From Hoeflea sp. (lineage in GTDB: Bacteria; Pseudomonadota; Alphaproteobacteria; Rhizobiales; Rhizobiaceae), in assembly GCA_002707605.1 (NCBI GenBank), contig PANK01000001.1, forward strand, positions 1,472,050-1,513,261: DNA of 41,212 nucleotides, written 5' to 3'. Shown piece after piece: positions 1-9,451 of this stretch. Position 1 is the stretch's first letter. Every line of letters begins with the position of its first letter. The notes under the pieces are model-generated. The model had not been told where the DNA came from, did no database searches, and was given only the letters and a program-made list of their open reading frames with translations. Both the position numbers and the translations under genes were made by a program.

Positions 1-2
1 GT

Positions 3-1016
3 GCACTTGAAGCCCCGCTGAGCCCGCCCGAAAAGGCGGCCGCGGTTCTTTTGGCCATGGGCAAGCCGGTGGCGGGCAAACTGCTGAAATTCTTCGAGCA
101 GGACGAGTTGCAGACCATCATCAAGAAGGCACAGGCACTGCGCACCATCCCGCCGCAGGAACTCATCGAGCTCGTCAACGAGTTCGAGGACCTGTTCAGC
201 GAAGGCGCCGGCCTGATGGACAACGCCAAGGCCATGGAAGGCATTCTCGAAGAAGGCCTGACACCGGATGAAGTCGACGGCCTGCTCGGCCGCCGTACCC
301 AGTTCCAGGCATTCGAACAGACCATCTGGGACAGACTGCAGGACAGCGACCCGGACATGATCGGTGCCTTCCTCGCCAAGGAACACCCGCAGACGGCAGC
401 CTACATCGTCTCCATGCTTCCGTCCGCCTTTGCCGGCAAGACGCTGATGAAGCTGCCGGATGATGTGCGCGCGACCATTCTGCACCGCGCCGTCAACATG
501 AAGAACGTCAATCCGCGCGCCGCCGAGATCATCGAGCGCCGGGTTGAGGAACTCGTTGCCACGATCGATGCGGAAAAGGGTTCCGCCGGCACCGCGAAGG
601 TGGCCGAAATCATGAACGAACTCTCGAAGCCGGAAGTCGATACTTTGCTCGGCCAGCTCGAGACCGTCAGCAAGAAGGACGTCGAGAAGGTCCGTCCGCG
701 CATCTTCCTCTTTGACGACATCCGCCTCATGCCGGCGCGCAGCCGTTCGACGCTGTTCAACGACATTTCGGGCGAAGTCATCACCATGGCGCTCCGCGGG
801 GCAGATGGCGAACTGAGCGAGTCGATCCTGTCCGCGATCGGCGCGCGTCAGCGCCGCATGATCGAATCCGATCTCGCGGCAGGCGATCAGGGCATCAATC
901 CGCGCGAGATCGCGGTTGCCCGTCGGACCATTACCCAGGAAGCCATTCGTCTGGCAGGGCAGAATCAGCTAAGCCTGCGCGAAGAAAACGCGGCCCAGAC
1001 GCAAGAGGCGGCTTGA
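3..1016 (+). CDS. fliG: Flagellar motor switch protein FliG, truncated at the 5' window edge
   Basis: The frame is open to the window edge (ALEAPLSPPEKAAAVLLAMGKPVAGKLLKFF...), so the TTG at 51 in the ORF track is not the true start; FliG-like C-terminal region with LMPARSRSTLFNDISGEVITMALRGA. Confidence 0.93.
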   Translation, partial: ALEAPLSPPEKAAAVLLAMGKPVAGKLLKFFEQDELQTIIKKAQALRTIPPQELIELVNEFEDLFSEGAGLMDNAKAMEGILEEGLTPDEVDGLLGRRTQFQAFEQTIWDRLQDSDPDMIGAFLAKEHPQTAAYIVSMLPSAFAGKTLMKLPDDVRATILHRAVNMKNVNPRAAEIIERRVEELVATIDAEKGSAGTAKVAEIMNELSKPEVDTLLGQLETVSKKDVEKVRPRIFLFDDIRLMPARSRSTLFNDISGEVITMALRGADGELSESILSAIGARQRRMIESDLAAGDQGINPREIAVARRTITQEAIRLAGQNQLSLREENAAQTQEAA

Positions 1017-1034
1017 TCAGCAAGCCGGTAGGCC

Positions 1035-2126
1035 ATGGCTGACAGTCCCGACAAGGACTCCAAAACAGAAGAACCGACAGAGAAGAAAATCCGCGACGCG
1101 GTAGACAAGGGCAATGTGCCCTTCTCCCGCGAGGTGCCGATTTTCGCATCTCTGCTCGCGATCCTGTTCTATACCGTCTTCATCCTGCCGGGAGCGGCCG
1201 GCACGTTGTCGGTGCAACTCAAGGACCTGTTTTCCAAGGCGGACGACTTCCGTCTGGATAATGGCGGCGACGCCATGGCGCTCTTCCAGCAGCTGTTTCT
1301 GATGGCAGGCGGCGTTCTGCTGCCCGCGTTTGCGCTTTTCATGGTGTTCGGGCTGGCTGCCTCGGTGTTTCAGAACATGCCGAGCCCCGTACTCGACCGC
1401 ATCCAGCCGAAATTCGAACGCATCTCACCAATGGGTGGCTTCAAGCGCATTTTCGGCCCCAAGGGTTTGGTCGAATTCGGAAAATCGCTGATAAAAATTC
1501 TGGTGGTGTCGGCCATTATCGGCGTCGTTCTGCGCAATGATTATCTTCACGTGCTTGCAGACATGTTCTCAGATCCCCGCGGCATTGCGCCTGAAATGGC
1601 GCGCCTCGGGGTCAAGATCATCACCGTCGTCCTGATTGCCACACTCGTCATTGCCGTCGCTGACGTCTTCTGGACGCGCTACACCTGGCACACCGACCTG
1701 ATGATGACCAAGCAGGAGATCAAGGACGAGGTCAAGCAATCCGACGGCGACCCAATTCTGAAAGCCCGCCAGCGCTCTCTTGCCCGGGACCGCGCCCGCA
1801 AGCGCATGATGACTCAGGTGCCACGCGCCACCTTGGTTATCGCCAACCCAACCCACTATGCCGTGGCCCTGCGCTATGTGGCCGGACAGGACGGCGCGCC
1901 AATGGTTCTTGCCAAGGGGCAGGACCTTATTGCGCTCAAAATCAGGAAGATTGCCGAAGAGAACGGAATTCCCGTTTTTGAAGATCCTCCGCTCGCTCGA
2001 TCCATGTTTGCGCAAGTCTCGGTCGATAACTTCATTCCCACGGAGTTCTACAAAGCCGTCGCGGAGCTTGTGCATCGCGTTTACCAGTCAAAGTCGAAAC
2101 CCATGAGTATGAGCGGCAGAAGATGA
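1035..2126 (+). CDS. flhB: Flagellar export apparatus protein FlhB
   Basis: 363 aa; contains [27 protein letters not shown] and the NPTH autocleavage motif ([14 protein letters not shown]). Confidence 0.96.
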   Translation: MADSPDKDSKTEEPTEKKIRDAVDKGNVPFSREVPIFASLLAILFYTVFILPGAAGTLSVQLKDLFSKADDFRLDNGGDAMALFQQLFLMAGGVLLPAFALFMVFGLAASVFQNMPSPVLDRIQPKFERISPMGGFKRIFGPKGLVEFGKSLIKILVVSAIIGVVLRNDYLHVLADMFSDPRGIAPEMARLGVKIITVVLIATLVIAVADVFWTRYTWHTDLMMTKQEIKDEVKQSDGDPILKARQRSLARDRARKRMMTQVPRATLVIANPTHYAVALRYVAGQDGAPMVLAKGQDLIALKIRKIAEENGIPVFEDPPLARSMFAQVSVDNFIPTEFYKAVAELVHRVYQSKSKPMSMSGRR

Positions 2127-2581
2127 AGCCAACCTACCCCTCCCGGGACCGTGAAAAGATCGTAGCCGATGCCATCTGGCCCGTCGCGAGCGAATTGCGG
2201 ATGATCGATGTCGTGGATCTGATTTCCATGCTTCGCTTCGAGCGCTACGCCAATCTGGCGGACATCGTGGCGACAGCATCGGAACTTTATTATCTGCCGG
2301 ACACCGTGAAGCTCGGGATCGGCGGCGACTACAAGCTCGACTGGGATACCGCTGCAAAGGTCGTTCTCGACCTCGAACTTCGACCGATCGGCGTGACCAT
2401 CTATGTGCGGCTCACCCTGGAGCACGACAAGGCGGGCGTCGAGATCGCACATATCGTCTTTGATCAGCCGGATGAAGATCCTGACGTCAATACGGCGTTC
2501 TTGGAGGCGGCACTCGCTACCGCCGCCTACCGGCCTCTACCGGAAGCAATGAGCGCAGAAACCCGCTCGGAAGCGGCGTAG
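2123..2581 (+). CDS. Conserved small protein downstream of flhB, function unknown
   Basis: 152 aa; start overlaps the flhB stop (ATGA); position matches an uncharacterised ORF between flhB and visR in rhizobial flagellar regions. Confidence 0.75.
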   Translation: MKPTYPSRDREKIVADAIWPVASELRMIDVVDLISMLRFERYANLADIVATASELYYLPDTVKLGIGGDYKLDWDTAAKVVLDLELRPIGVTIYVRLTLEHDKAGVEIAHIVFDQPDEDPDVNTAFLEAALATAAYRPLPEAMSAETRSEAA

Positions 2582-2593
2582 ATCAATTCGAAA

Positions 2594-3322
2594 TCAGCTG
2601 ATCAGGCCAAGGCGGATCGCCTTGGCGATCGCCTGGATGCGATTGACCGCATCGAGCTTGGTGGTTGCCGATCCGAGATAGGCGTTGACGGTGTGAACCG
2701 ACAGGCCGAGACGTTCTCCAATGGCTTCGCTTTTGAGACCGTCTCCGACAAGCTGCAGACATTCGATCTCACGTTCGCTCAGAAGCTCCGACGTCGTCAG
2801 GCCGCCGAACTCAAGCTTCAGTGCGTCTCGCATGAGGCCGATCGCCTTGCGGTGCAGGTCGAGACAAAGATTGACATCCATCTCGGCCCGAACGTCGAAC
2901 AGAATGACATATCCATTGCCCATGGCTCCGAGCTGGACCGGAAAGGCTAGCCCGAAGGACCCGTCCGGGGGACGCCTGTTCTCATGATCCGGTCCGGCCA
3001 GAACGCATGGCTCCATGCCCTCGGCATTGAAATGCAAAGGCATCGGCGACGTGCGAAGATGTGAGACCAGAACCTCACCATGGGTCTGGATAAGAGCCTG
3101 CAGTTCCTCGGCCTCATGATCACCCGCGCTGTGTATCCGGACAGCCATGTTGCCGGGGCTGACCGCCGTCTGCGCATTCACGGAAACAACTGCAAAGGCT
3201 CCCGCATTGGCAGCACGCTGAACGGCTATGGCCTTCGGATAGAGATCCGACAACGTGGCGCCGAACTTCTTGGATTCAGCAATGGCGATCGACTTATCCA
3301 TGGTTTGCGAGAAAAACGCCAT
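2594..3322 (-). CDS. visR: LuxR-family flagellar master regulator VisR
   Basis: C-terminal LuxR HTH (SEREIECLQLVGDGLKSEAIGERLGLSVHTVNAYLGSATTKLDAVNRIQAIAKA); next to visN and fliF. Confidence 0.88.
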   Translation of the reverse strand: MAFFSQTMDKSIAIAESKKFGATLSDLYPKAIAVQRAANAGAFAVVSVNAQTAVSPGNMAVRIHSAGDHEAEELQALIQTHGEVLVSHLRTSPMPLHFNAEGMEPCVLAGPDHENRRPPDGSFGLAFPVQLGAMGNGYVILFDVRAEMDVNLCLDLHRKAIGLMRDALKLEFGGLTTSELLSEREIECLQLVGDGLKSEAIGERLGLSVHTVNAYLGSATTKLDAVNRIQAIAKAIRLGLIS

Positions 3323-3331
3323 TCCAGGGCC

Positions 3332-4018
3332 TCAAATGATCTGGTTTCGCACGCCGAATGCAACGGCTTCCGAACGGGTTCGTGCGCCAGTCTTGTTCAT
3401 GATGGACGTGATGTAGTTGTTCACGGTGTTGCGCGAAATGCCGATGATCAGCGCAATCTCGTCGCTGGTCTTGCCCTCACCGATCCATGACAGACATTCG
3501 ACCTCGCGCTCGGTAAGATCGGCAGATCGATCAGATCGACCGCAGTCGCCGGGGAAACCGGCGGCGTAGTAGGAAATCGCGACCGCTGAATCGCGCAGTC
3601 GGTCATGAGAGAGAAACAGGCCGTCATCGAAGAGCAGCATCAACAGCATGCGCGCTTCGCCGGCATTGAATGGAATCATGCAGACCCGACGGGACAGTCC
3701 GGCAGGTATGACAACCTCCTCGGGCGCATCATGGAAGGTTGGTTCGAAGGCGCCGAGGCACCGCCTGAACTCGCTGGTTCTGGAATGAGCGGTGATCAGG
3801 GATGTGCCGAGGGAGCGCACAAGATCGAACGGCCAGTCGGACGTAACAATCGTATCCATGTGGGCATCCGAATATTGGTCGAACCGTGCCACCAAAAAAT
3901 GGCGTGCCCCGGCATAGTCGCGAATCAATTCCAGCCCGGAATGCCATCCGCCGCCACTCAACTCGTACAAAGACCCCAGGAAGGTCCCGCGCGTCACTAT
4001 GATTACCCCTTGCCGCAT
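3332..4018 (-). CDS. visN: LuxR-family flagellar master regulator VisN
   Basis: C-terminal LuxR HTH (TEREVECLSWIGEGKTSDEIALIIGISRNTVNNYITSIMNKTGARTRSEAVA); tandem with visR. Confidence 0.88.
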   Translation of the reverse strand: MRQGVIIVTRGTFLGSLYELSGGGWHSGLELIRDYAGARHFLVARFDQYSDAHMDTIVTSDWPFDLVRSLGTSLITAHSRTSEFRRCLGAFEPTFHDAPEEVVIPAGLSRRVCMIPFNAGEARMLLMLLFDDGLFLSHDRLRDSAVAISYYAAGFPGDCGRSDRSADLTEREVECLSWIGEGKTSDEIALIIGISRNTVNNYITSIMNKTGARTRSEAVAFGVRNQII

Positions 4019-4328
4019 TCACCGCGTCACAAACGCGGGAAAATTCCGTCCAAACAGACACCCGTTACACGGTGGCCTGCGAATTCCCCTCCAATTGCGC
4101 GATACGTAGAAAAACGTGCCTTGGCCACAGATATACGCAGATTCGCGGAAAACCTACAAAAATTAAATCGCTCGAATGTGGGTATTTACAAACGTGAAAA
4201 TGCTCGAGCCGGACTGTGAAACAGCGAAGTAACGGTAAGTGGAAGCTTATTAGGAAGTCAGTTTCCCGAACCTCACCCCGATCAGGATTGATTATCCCCA
4301 GATTTAGGTTAGACGCCGGTCAAGTTGC

Positions 4329-6023
4329 TCAGGCGGCTTCCGCACTTGCCCACTGGCGAAGGATCTTGGCCGCACGCTCCTCGTTGATCTCGACCATGCG
4401 TGCCAGTCTGCGCTCCGGCCCTTCCTTGATCCGACGGCTGGAAACCTCGCCCTCTTCCATTTCGAGACCGCCAACGCCCTCGTTCGGATCGAAGCCGAAG
4501 TCCGCGCCGAAGCCTTCCATGCTGCCGGCGCCGCCGTCCGCACCCATCGCAGCGGGGCTGAAGTCAGGCAATTCGAGACCAAGGTCATCGCCGTCCAGTT
4601 CAGCCTCGGCTGCAGCCTTGCGACCGATCGCGGTTCCGAGAAGCGGCCGGAAACCGAAGAAGATGAGCAACGCTGCGACGACAACGAAGGCGATCGCATT
4701 GATGATCGTACCGATCTGAGCCTGAAGTGCGTCCATGAAGCCGGGCTGGGCAGCTTCAGCCGTCAGCAGTTCGCTGGCAAGGAACTCCATCGTGGTAATG
4801 GAAGCCGTGTCGCCACGAGCCTGGTCGAGCCCGGCAGCGGTATCGACGATTTGACGAAGCTCGGCAATATAGGCGTTGACCTGTGCATCGCTGGGCTGAC
4901 CGCCGAGCATGCCCGCGACGCGCGCCTTGTTGACCACCACCGCGATCGAAAGCTTTTCGACCGAATAGCTGTTGCGCACGGTGTTGATGGTCTTCTGGTT
5001 GATCTCGTAGTTGGTCTGCTCTTCCTTGCGCTCGGCCTGGTCGCTGGATTTCGGACCCGCCGCGCCGGCTGCCGGAGCCTGATCGGGAATGTTCTGCTCC
5101 ACCGTCGCGGGCGCCTGGCTGGACGACTGGTTCGATTGCTGGTTCTCACGGGTGATACGCGTAGAGCGCTCGACACGCGATTCCGGGTCGAAGATCGTTT
5201 CCTGGATCTGCTGACTGTCGGTATTGACTGCGGCCGTCACGCTGGTGCGGAAGTTCTCGACACCAAGGAAGGGTGCCAGCGCACGATCGATATTGTCCTG
5301 CACCTCGTTCTGAACGAGCTGGACGATCGACATCGAGCGGTTGAGATTTGAATTGGAGAAGTCGTCACCCGAGGCCAGGAGCTTGCCGGTAGCATCCAGG
5401 ACGGTGACTTCATCCACCGTCAATCCTGGCACTGAGGATGCGACAAGGTGGCGGATCGAATCTGCCGCACGATTGGCCGTCGCATTGTTCGTGCGCACCA
5501 TAACGGAAGCTGACGGTTTTTGTTCGCCACGACGGAAGTTGCCGCGATCGGCAAGGACGATATGGACGCGAGCCGCCGAGATACCGTTGATCGACTGGAT
5601 CGTGCGGGCGATCTCGCCTTCCAGCGCGCGGACACGGGTGACTTCCTGCATGAAGCTGGTCAGGCCGAGCGAGCCGACCTGGTCGAAAAGCTCATAACCC
5701 GATGTGGAGGACGACGGCAGGCCACGCTCTGCAAGCAGCATGCGGGCGCGCCCCGTCATGCCTGCGGGAACGGTAACGGAGGTTCCGTCGGTGCCGGTGG
5801 AGAAATCGATATTGGCTTCAGCAAGGACCTGGGAAATCTGGGAGATATCCTCGCCAGACAGGCCGATATAGAGCGTTTCACGAGTAGGCTTGTTCAGGAA
5901 CATGCCGGCGACCACGATCAACGCGATTGCCGCGGCGCCCACGGCGCCCAGTCCGATCAATCTTGCCTGGCCCAGCCCGGCCAGGTTTTTTCCGATTTGT
6001 GTTAGCTGGTCGAACAGATTCAT
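4329..6023 (-). CDS. fliF: Flagellar MS-ring protein FliF
   Basis: MNLFDQLTQIGKNLAGLGQ start; FliF features (ETLYIGLSGEDISQISQVLAEANIDF; ARVHIVLADRGNF). Start moved to the internal Met at 6023. Confidence 0.96.
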   Translation of the reverse strand: MNLFDQLTQIGKNLAGLGQARLIGLGAVGAAAIALIVVAGMFLNKPTRETLYIGLSGEDISQISQVLAEANIDFSTGTDGTSVTVPAGMTGRARMLLAERGLPSSSTSGYELFDQVGSLGLTSFMQEVTRVRALEGEIARTIQSINGISAARVHIVLADRGNFRRGEQKPSASVMVRTNNATANRAADSIRHLVASSVPGLTVDEVTVLDATGKLLASGDDFSNSNLNRSMSIVQLVQNEVQDNIDRALAPFLGVENFRTSVTAAVNTDSQQIQETIFDPESRVERSTRITRENQQSNQSSSQAPATVEQNIPDQAPAAGAAGPKSSDQAERKEEQTNYEINQKTINTVRNSYSVEKLSIAVVVNKARVAGMLGGQPSDAQVNAYIAELRQIVDTAAGLDQARGDTASITTMEFLASELLTAEAAQPGFMDALQAQIGTIINAIAFVVVAALLIFFGFRPLLGTAIGRKAAAEAELDGDDLGLELPDFSPAAMGADGGAGSMEGFGADFGFDPNEGVGGLEMEEGEVSSRRIKEGPERRLARMVEINEERAAKILRQWASAEAA

Positions 6024-6132
6024 TCTGTACCCACGCTGCCCATAAGAGTTACAGGCTCCCAATGCCCTGACGGCACACTAGAAGCTGAAACTTGCGCGAA
6101 GGTGTTCGAAGATTGCCCGCCGCCCTCCGGCG

Positions 6133-6522
6133 TCAGAAGAAATCGAGATCGCCGGAGGCCGCCTGATAGGTTTCAGCCGACTGTTTGGTGTCAACGGCCG
6201 CACGCAGACGCATTTTCATGTCGGAAAGCGTAACCAGATTGAGCGCGGTGGTAATGTCGACCAGATGATCGACATCCAGTTCATCGCTGACGCTATCGAG
6301 AAACGCCGCAAGCCCCTTGGACTTCTGCACGGCGAGATCGATCCCCTGCAACAGGCGCATGTGCTCAGGCGATTCAAGATACTCGTCGGACTGCGCGTCC
6401 GACAGCATCGGTTCGAGCTGCTCGATGAGCTTGGCCACGTCCCGCAATTCCGTGCTTACCCTTCCGATTACATCGAATAGGGGCTCGTGCGAGAACTGTG
6501 GTGCTCCCTCTCCAGTAGCCAT
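6133..6522 (-). CDS. cheT: Chemotaxis protein CheT (rhizobial che-operon protein)
   Basis: MATGEGAPQFSHEPLFDVIGRVSTELRDVAKLIEQLEPMLSDAQSDEYL; immediately downstream of cheD with a GAGAGG-type RBS; start revised from 6627. Confidence 0.75.
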   Translation of the reverse strand: MATGEGAPQFSHEPLFDVIGRVSTELRDVAKLIEQLEPMLSDAQSDEYLESPEHMRLLQGIDLAVQKSKGLAAFLDSVSDELDVDHLVDITTALNLVTLSDMKMRLRAAVDTKQSAETYQAASGDLDFF

Positions 6523-6535
6523 TGTACGAACCTCT

Positions 6536-7096
6536 CTAGAAAAACTCGATCGACGTTTCCGCGGGCTTCCGGACCTCGGGCTTGGGAACAGACTGCTCCC
6601 GTGCAACGGTCTTCTGAGTTTCCGCACCTGTAAGTGGAATCTGGCGTGCCCGGCCGCTGACCGGCCAGTATTCCAGCTTCCTTCCGTTATCGCCGCCTAC
6701 GTTGATTCCAACGATCTTGATGCCTTCGTCCTTCAGGAACTGCTGGGCGAAGGCCGCATTCTGTTCGCCAATGTTGGAAAAAGTTGCAATGGTCTTGGCA
6801 CCGCCGATGATCTTGGCTTCCAGTCGGTCGCGACGCGCGCCGGCCTTCAACAGTCCGTTGATCAGAAGCTCCATCAGATGGACGCCGTAGCGACTGGCCT
6901 CGGTGCCAGTCGCCCCGCTCCCGACATTGCCCGGGAGAAGAAAGTGGTTCAGCCCGCCAACTCCTGCGACGGGGTCACGCATACAGGCGGCTACACAGGA
7001 GCCAAGGATGGTGCAGAGCACGACATCCGGATCGCTGGAGACCTTGTATTCGCCTTGTATGACGTGAATTCGCCGCGTTGACGGATCATGTATCAC
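6536..7096 (-). CDS. cheD: Chemoreceptor glutamine deamidase CheD
   Basis: [29 protein letters not shown] motif with catalytic Cys context. Confidence 0.95.
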   Translation of the reverse strand: MIHDPSTRRIHVIQGEYKVSSDPDVVLCTILGSCVAACMRDPVAGVGGLNHFLLPGNVGSGATGTEASRYGVHLMELLINGLLKAGARRDRLEAKIIGGAKTIATFSNIGEQNAAFAQQFLKDEGIKIVGINVGGDNGRKLEYWPVSGRARQIPLTGAETQKTVAREQSVPKPEVRKPAETSIEFF

Positions 7097-7482
7097 TTGA
7101 GAGCTCCAAACACGGCTTCGATAGCCGCCTGCATTTTGGGGATGGTGAAAGGCTTAGCCAACACATTGTTGGCGCCCAGCGCCGCCGCTTTTTGCACCAG
7201 AGCACGATCGCCTTGCGCGGTCAGCATGATGAATGCCGCGCGCTTGGTTGCCGGGTTGGATCGAACTGCCTCAAGCAATCCGAGACCATCCATCTTCGGC
7301 ATGTTGAAGTCCGAGATCACGAGGTGATGGGGCTGCTGGGCCATGATTTTCATGCCCTGTTCGCCATCACCCGCCACCGTGATCTGCTTGAAGCCGAGCT
7401 GCTGCAGCGCATCGCCGAGAAGCAAACGACTCGTAACCTGATCGTCTACGATCAAGACCTTGATTTTTTCTGCAATAGACAT
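7093..7482 (-). CDS. cheY2: Chemotaxis response regulator CheY2
   Basis: Receiver domain ([44 protein letters not shown]) between cheB and cheD. Confidence 0.92.
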   Translation of the reverse strand: MSIAEKIKVLIVDDQVTSRLLLGDALQQLGFKQITVAGDGEQGMKIMAQQPHHLVISDFNMPKMDGLGLLEAVRSNPATKRAAFIMLTAQGDRALVQKAAALGANNVLAKPFTIPKMQAAIEAVFGALK

Positions 7483-8532
7483 TTATGCGACCCTATCCTT
7501 GCGTGTGGTGGTGGAGCGGAGGATCTCCTCTCCGATATCATTCAGAGGCACTTGGGTCCCGACCGCACCCATTTCGTACGCAACGCGGGGCATTCCGTAG
7601 ACCACACAGGTCTTTTCGTCCTGACCGATGGTCGTTGCACCGGCCTGCCGCATGTTGAGAAGTCCGCGCGCGCCGTCGCGCCCCATTCCCGTGAGAATTA
7701 CGCCAACGGCCCGACTGCCCGCCAGGCTGGCGACCGAATCGAACAGCACATCGACCGAAGGGCGGTGACCGTTGACGGGATCGCTTTCAATCAACCGGCA
7801 GGAGGGAGCGGCAGCGTTCCCTACCTCGAGATGCTGGTCTCCGCCTGGCGCAAGGTAGATGCGGCCGATCTCCAGCCTGTCGCCGTTCTCGGCCTCCTTG
7901 ACCTTCGGCTTGCACAGCCGGTCGAGACGTTGCGCGAAGCTTTTGGTGAAGGCTGCCGGCATGTGCTGCGTGATGACTGTGGGCGGACAGTTTTCCGGAA
8001 ACTTCGAAACGACCTGGATCAGCGCCTCGACGCCGCCGGTGGAGGCGCCGATGGCGATGATCTTGCGCGACGGAGCGTATTGTATTGCCGCTGACGGACG
8101 CGCCTGCGTCACCGGTGCCGGTGCAGCAGGTTGCTTGTGGCGCTGCGAACGGGCGGCTGCCTTTACGGTTTCAATCAGCCCTCCGAAGGGTGCCGGGTCG
8201 CCTGGAGTCGGCTTGCCGACACAGTCGAAGGCGCCGATCTCGAGCGCGGCAAGCGTTGCCTCGGCGCCGCGGTGGGTCAACGTCGAAACCATGATGACCG
8301 GCATGGGCCGAAGCGTCATGATCTTTTCGAGAAACTCGAGGCCGTTCATGTTCGGCATCTCGACATCCAGTGTCACGACATCGGGGTTGAGCTGCTTGAT
8401 GGCCGCACGCGCTTCCATCGCGTCGCCGGCCTCGCCGACAACCTCGATCTGCGGATCGCTCGACAGAACGCCACGGATCAGACCACGCATGGTCGGGGAA
8501 TCATCTACAACAAGTACGCGTGCCATTGTCAT
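7483..8532 (-). CDS. cheB: Protein-glutamate methylesterase CheB
   Basis: Receiver domain plus methylesterase ([46 protein letters not shown]). Confidence 0.97.
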   Translation of the reverse strand: MTMARVLVVDDSPTMRGLIRGVLSSDPQIEVVGEAGDAMEARAAIKQLNPDVVTLDVEMPNMNGLEFLEKIMTLRPMPVIMVSTLTHRGAEATLAALEIGAFDCVGKPTPGDPAPFGGLIETVKAAARSQRHKQPAAPAPVTQARPSAAIQYAPSRKIIAIGASTGGVEALIQVVSKFPENCPPTVITQHMPAAFTKSFAQRLDRLCKPKVKEAENGDRLEIGRIYLAPGGDQHLEVGNAAAPSCRLIESDPVNGHRPSVDVLFDSVASLAGSRAVGVILTGMGRDGARGLLNMRQAGATTIGQDEKTCVVYGMPRVAYEMGAVGTQVPLNDIGEEILRSTTTRKDRVA

Positions 8533-9422
8533 TTCCGCGCTCCTCCCCGATAGCGGTAAGTGGTGATGCCAACATTATCGAACCAGTCCTTTGCCTCGCC
8601 CCAGAGGCGCTCGGAGTGACCGATGTAGAGGTGACCGGACACAGCGAGCTTCTCGGCGTAGCGTGTCCAGATGCGCGCCTGCGTGGGTTCATCGAAATAG
8701 ATGACGACGTTGCGGCAGAAAATCACATCGAACGGCCCCTTGAAGGGCCAGGGCTGCATGAGATTGAGTTCACGATAGGTGATAAGCGATTTCACCTTCG
8801 CATCGACCGCAAAGCCGCCCTCGGCAGAACGCTTGAAGAGATTATGTCTCATACCGGATTCAACGGCTTCAAGCGCAGCCTCCTCGTAGATGCCGTTCTT
8901 GGCCTTCTGCAGGATCTTCGGATCAATGTCGGTGGCCAGGATCTTGAAGTCGTAATTGGCCACGTCCGGGAACGCCTTCAGCACGGTCAGCGCGATCGAG
9001 TACGGCTCGGAACCGTCGGAACACCCCGCCGACCAGATTCGGACCCGGCCGCCGGCCTTGGCACGCGCGATCAGCTCAGGCAACACCGTCTTTTCGAGAT
9101 GCTCGAAGTGGTGGTTCTCGCGGAAGAATTTGGTGAAGTTGGTCGTCAGCGCCGACAACATCTCACGACGTTCGGCGGCTCCCTCTTCCGCGGCAACGAA
9201 ACGGCAATACTCGCTGAAGGCGGAGAAACCCAGCCGACGCAAGCGCTTCGACAGGCGCGAATAGACAAGCGACGCCTTGCTGTCGTTGAGGGAAATCCCC
9301 GCATCAGCATGGATCATGGCGGCGATGTCCGCCAGATCTTTCCGGGTCATCGGGAATTCCCCGCTAACCACACATTCTTCCTGTTTCCCGCTAGGGGCAA
9401 CTGCACTGGTGTTCATCGGCAT
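8529..9422 (-). CDS. cheR: Chemotaxis methyltransferase CheR
   Basis: [54 protein letters not shown]. Confidence 0.97.
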   Translation of the reverse strand: MPMNTSAVAPSGKQEECVVSGEFPMTRKDLADIAAMIHADAGISLNDSKASLVYSRLSKRLRRLGFSAFSEYCRFVAAEEGAAERREMLSALTTNFTKFFRENHHFEHLEKTVLPELIARAKAGGRVRIWSAGCSDGSEPYSIALTVLKAFPDVANYDFKILATDIDPKILQKAKNGIYEEAALEAVESGMRHNLFKRSAEGGFAVDAKVKSLITYRELNLMQPWPFKGPFDVIFCRNVVIYFDEPTQARIWTRYAEKLAVSGHLYIGHSERLWGEAKDWFDNVGITTYRYRGGARK

Positions 9423-9451
9423 CGACTTTCCTGATGGTCGCCAACGGCATG

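Noticed and set aside
51-1016. TTG start for fliG given by the ORF track
   Set aside because: The frame remains open upstream and continues with FliG-like sequence (LSPPEKAAAVLLAMG), so the gene is truncated by the window edge.
8520-9434. 304-aa plus-strand ORF antisense to cheR
   Set aside because: CheR motifs on the minus strand are unequivocal.
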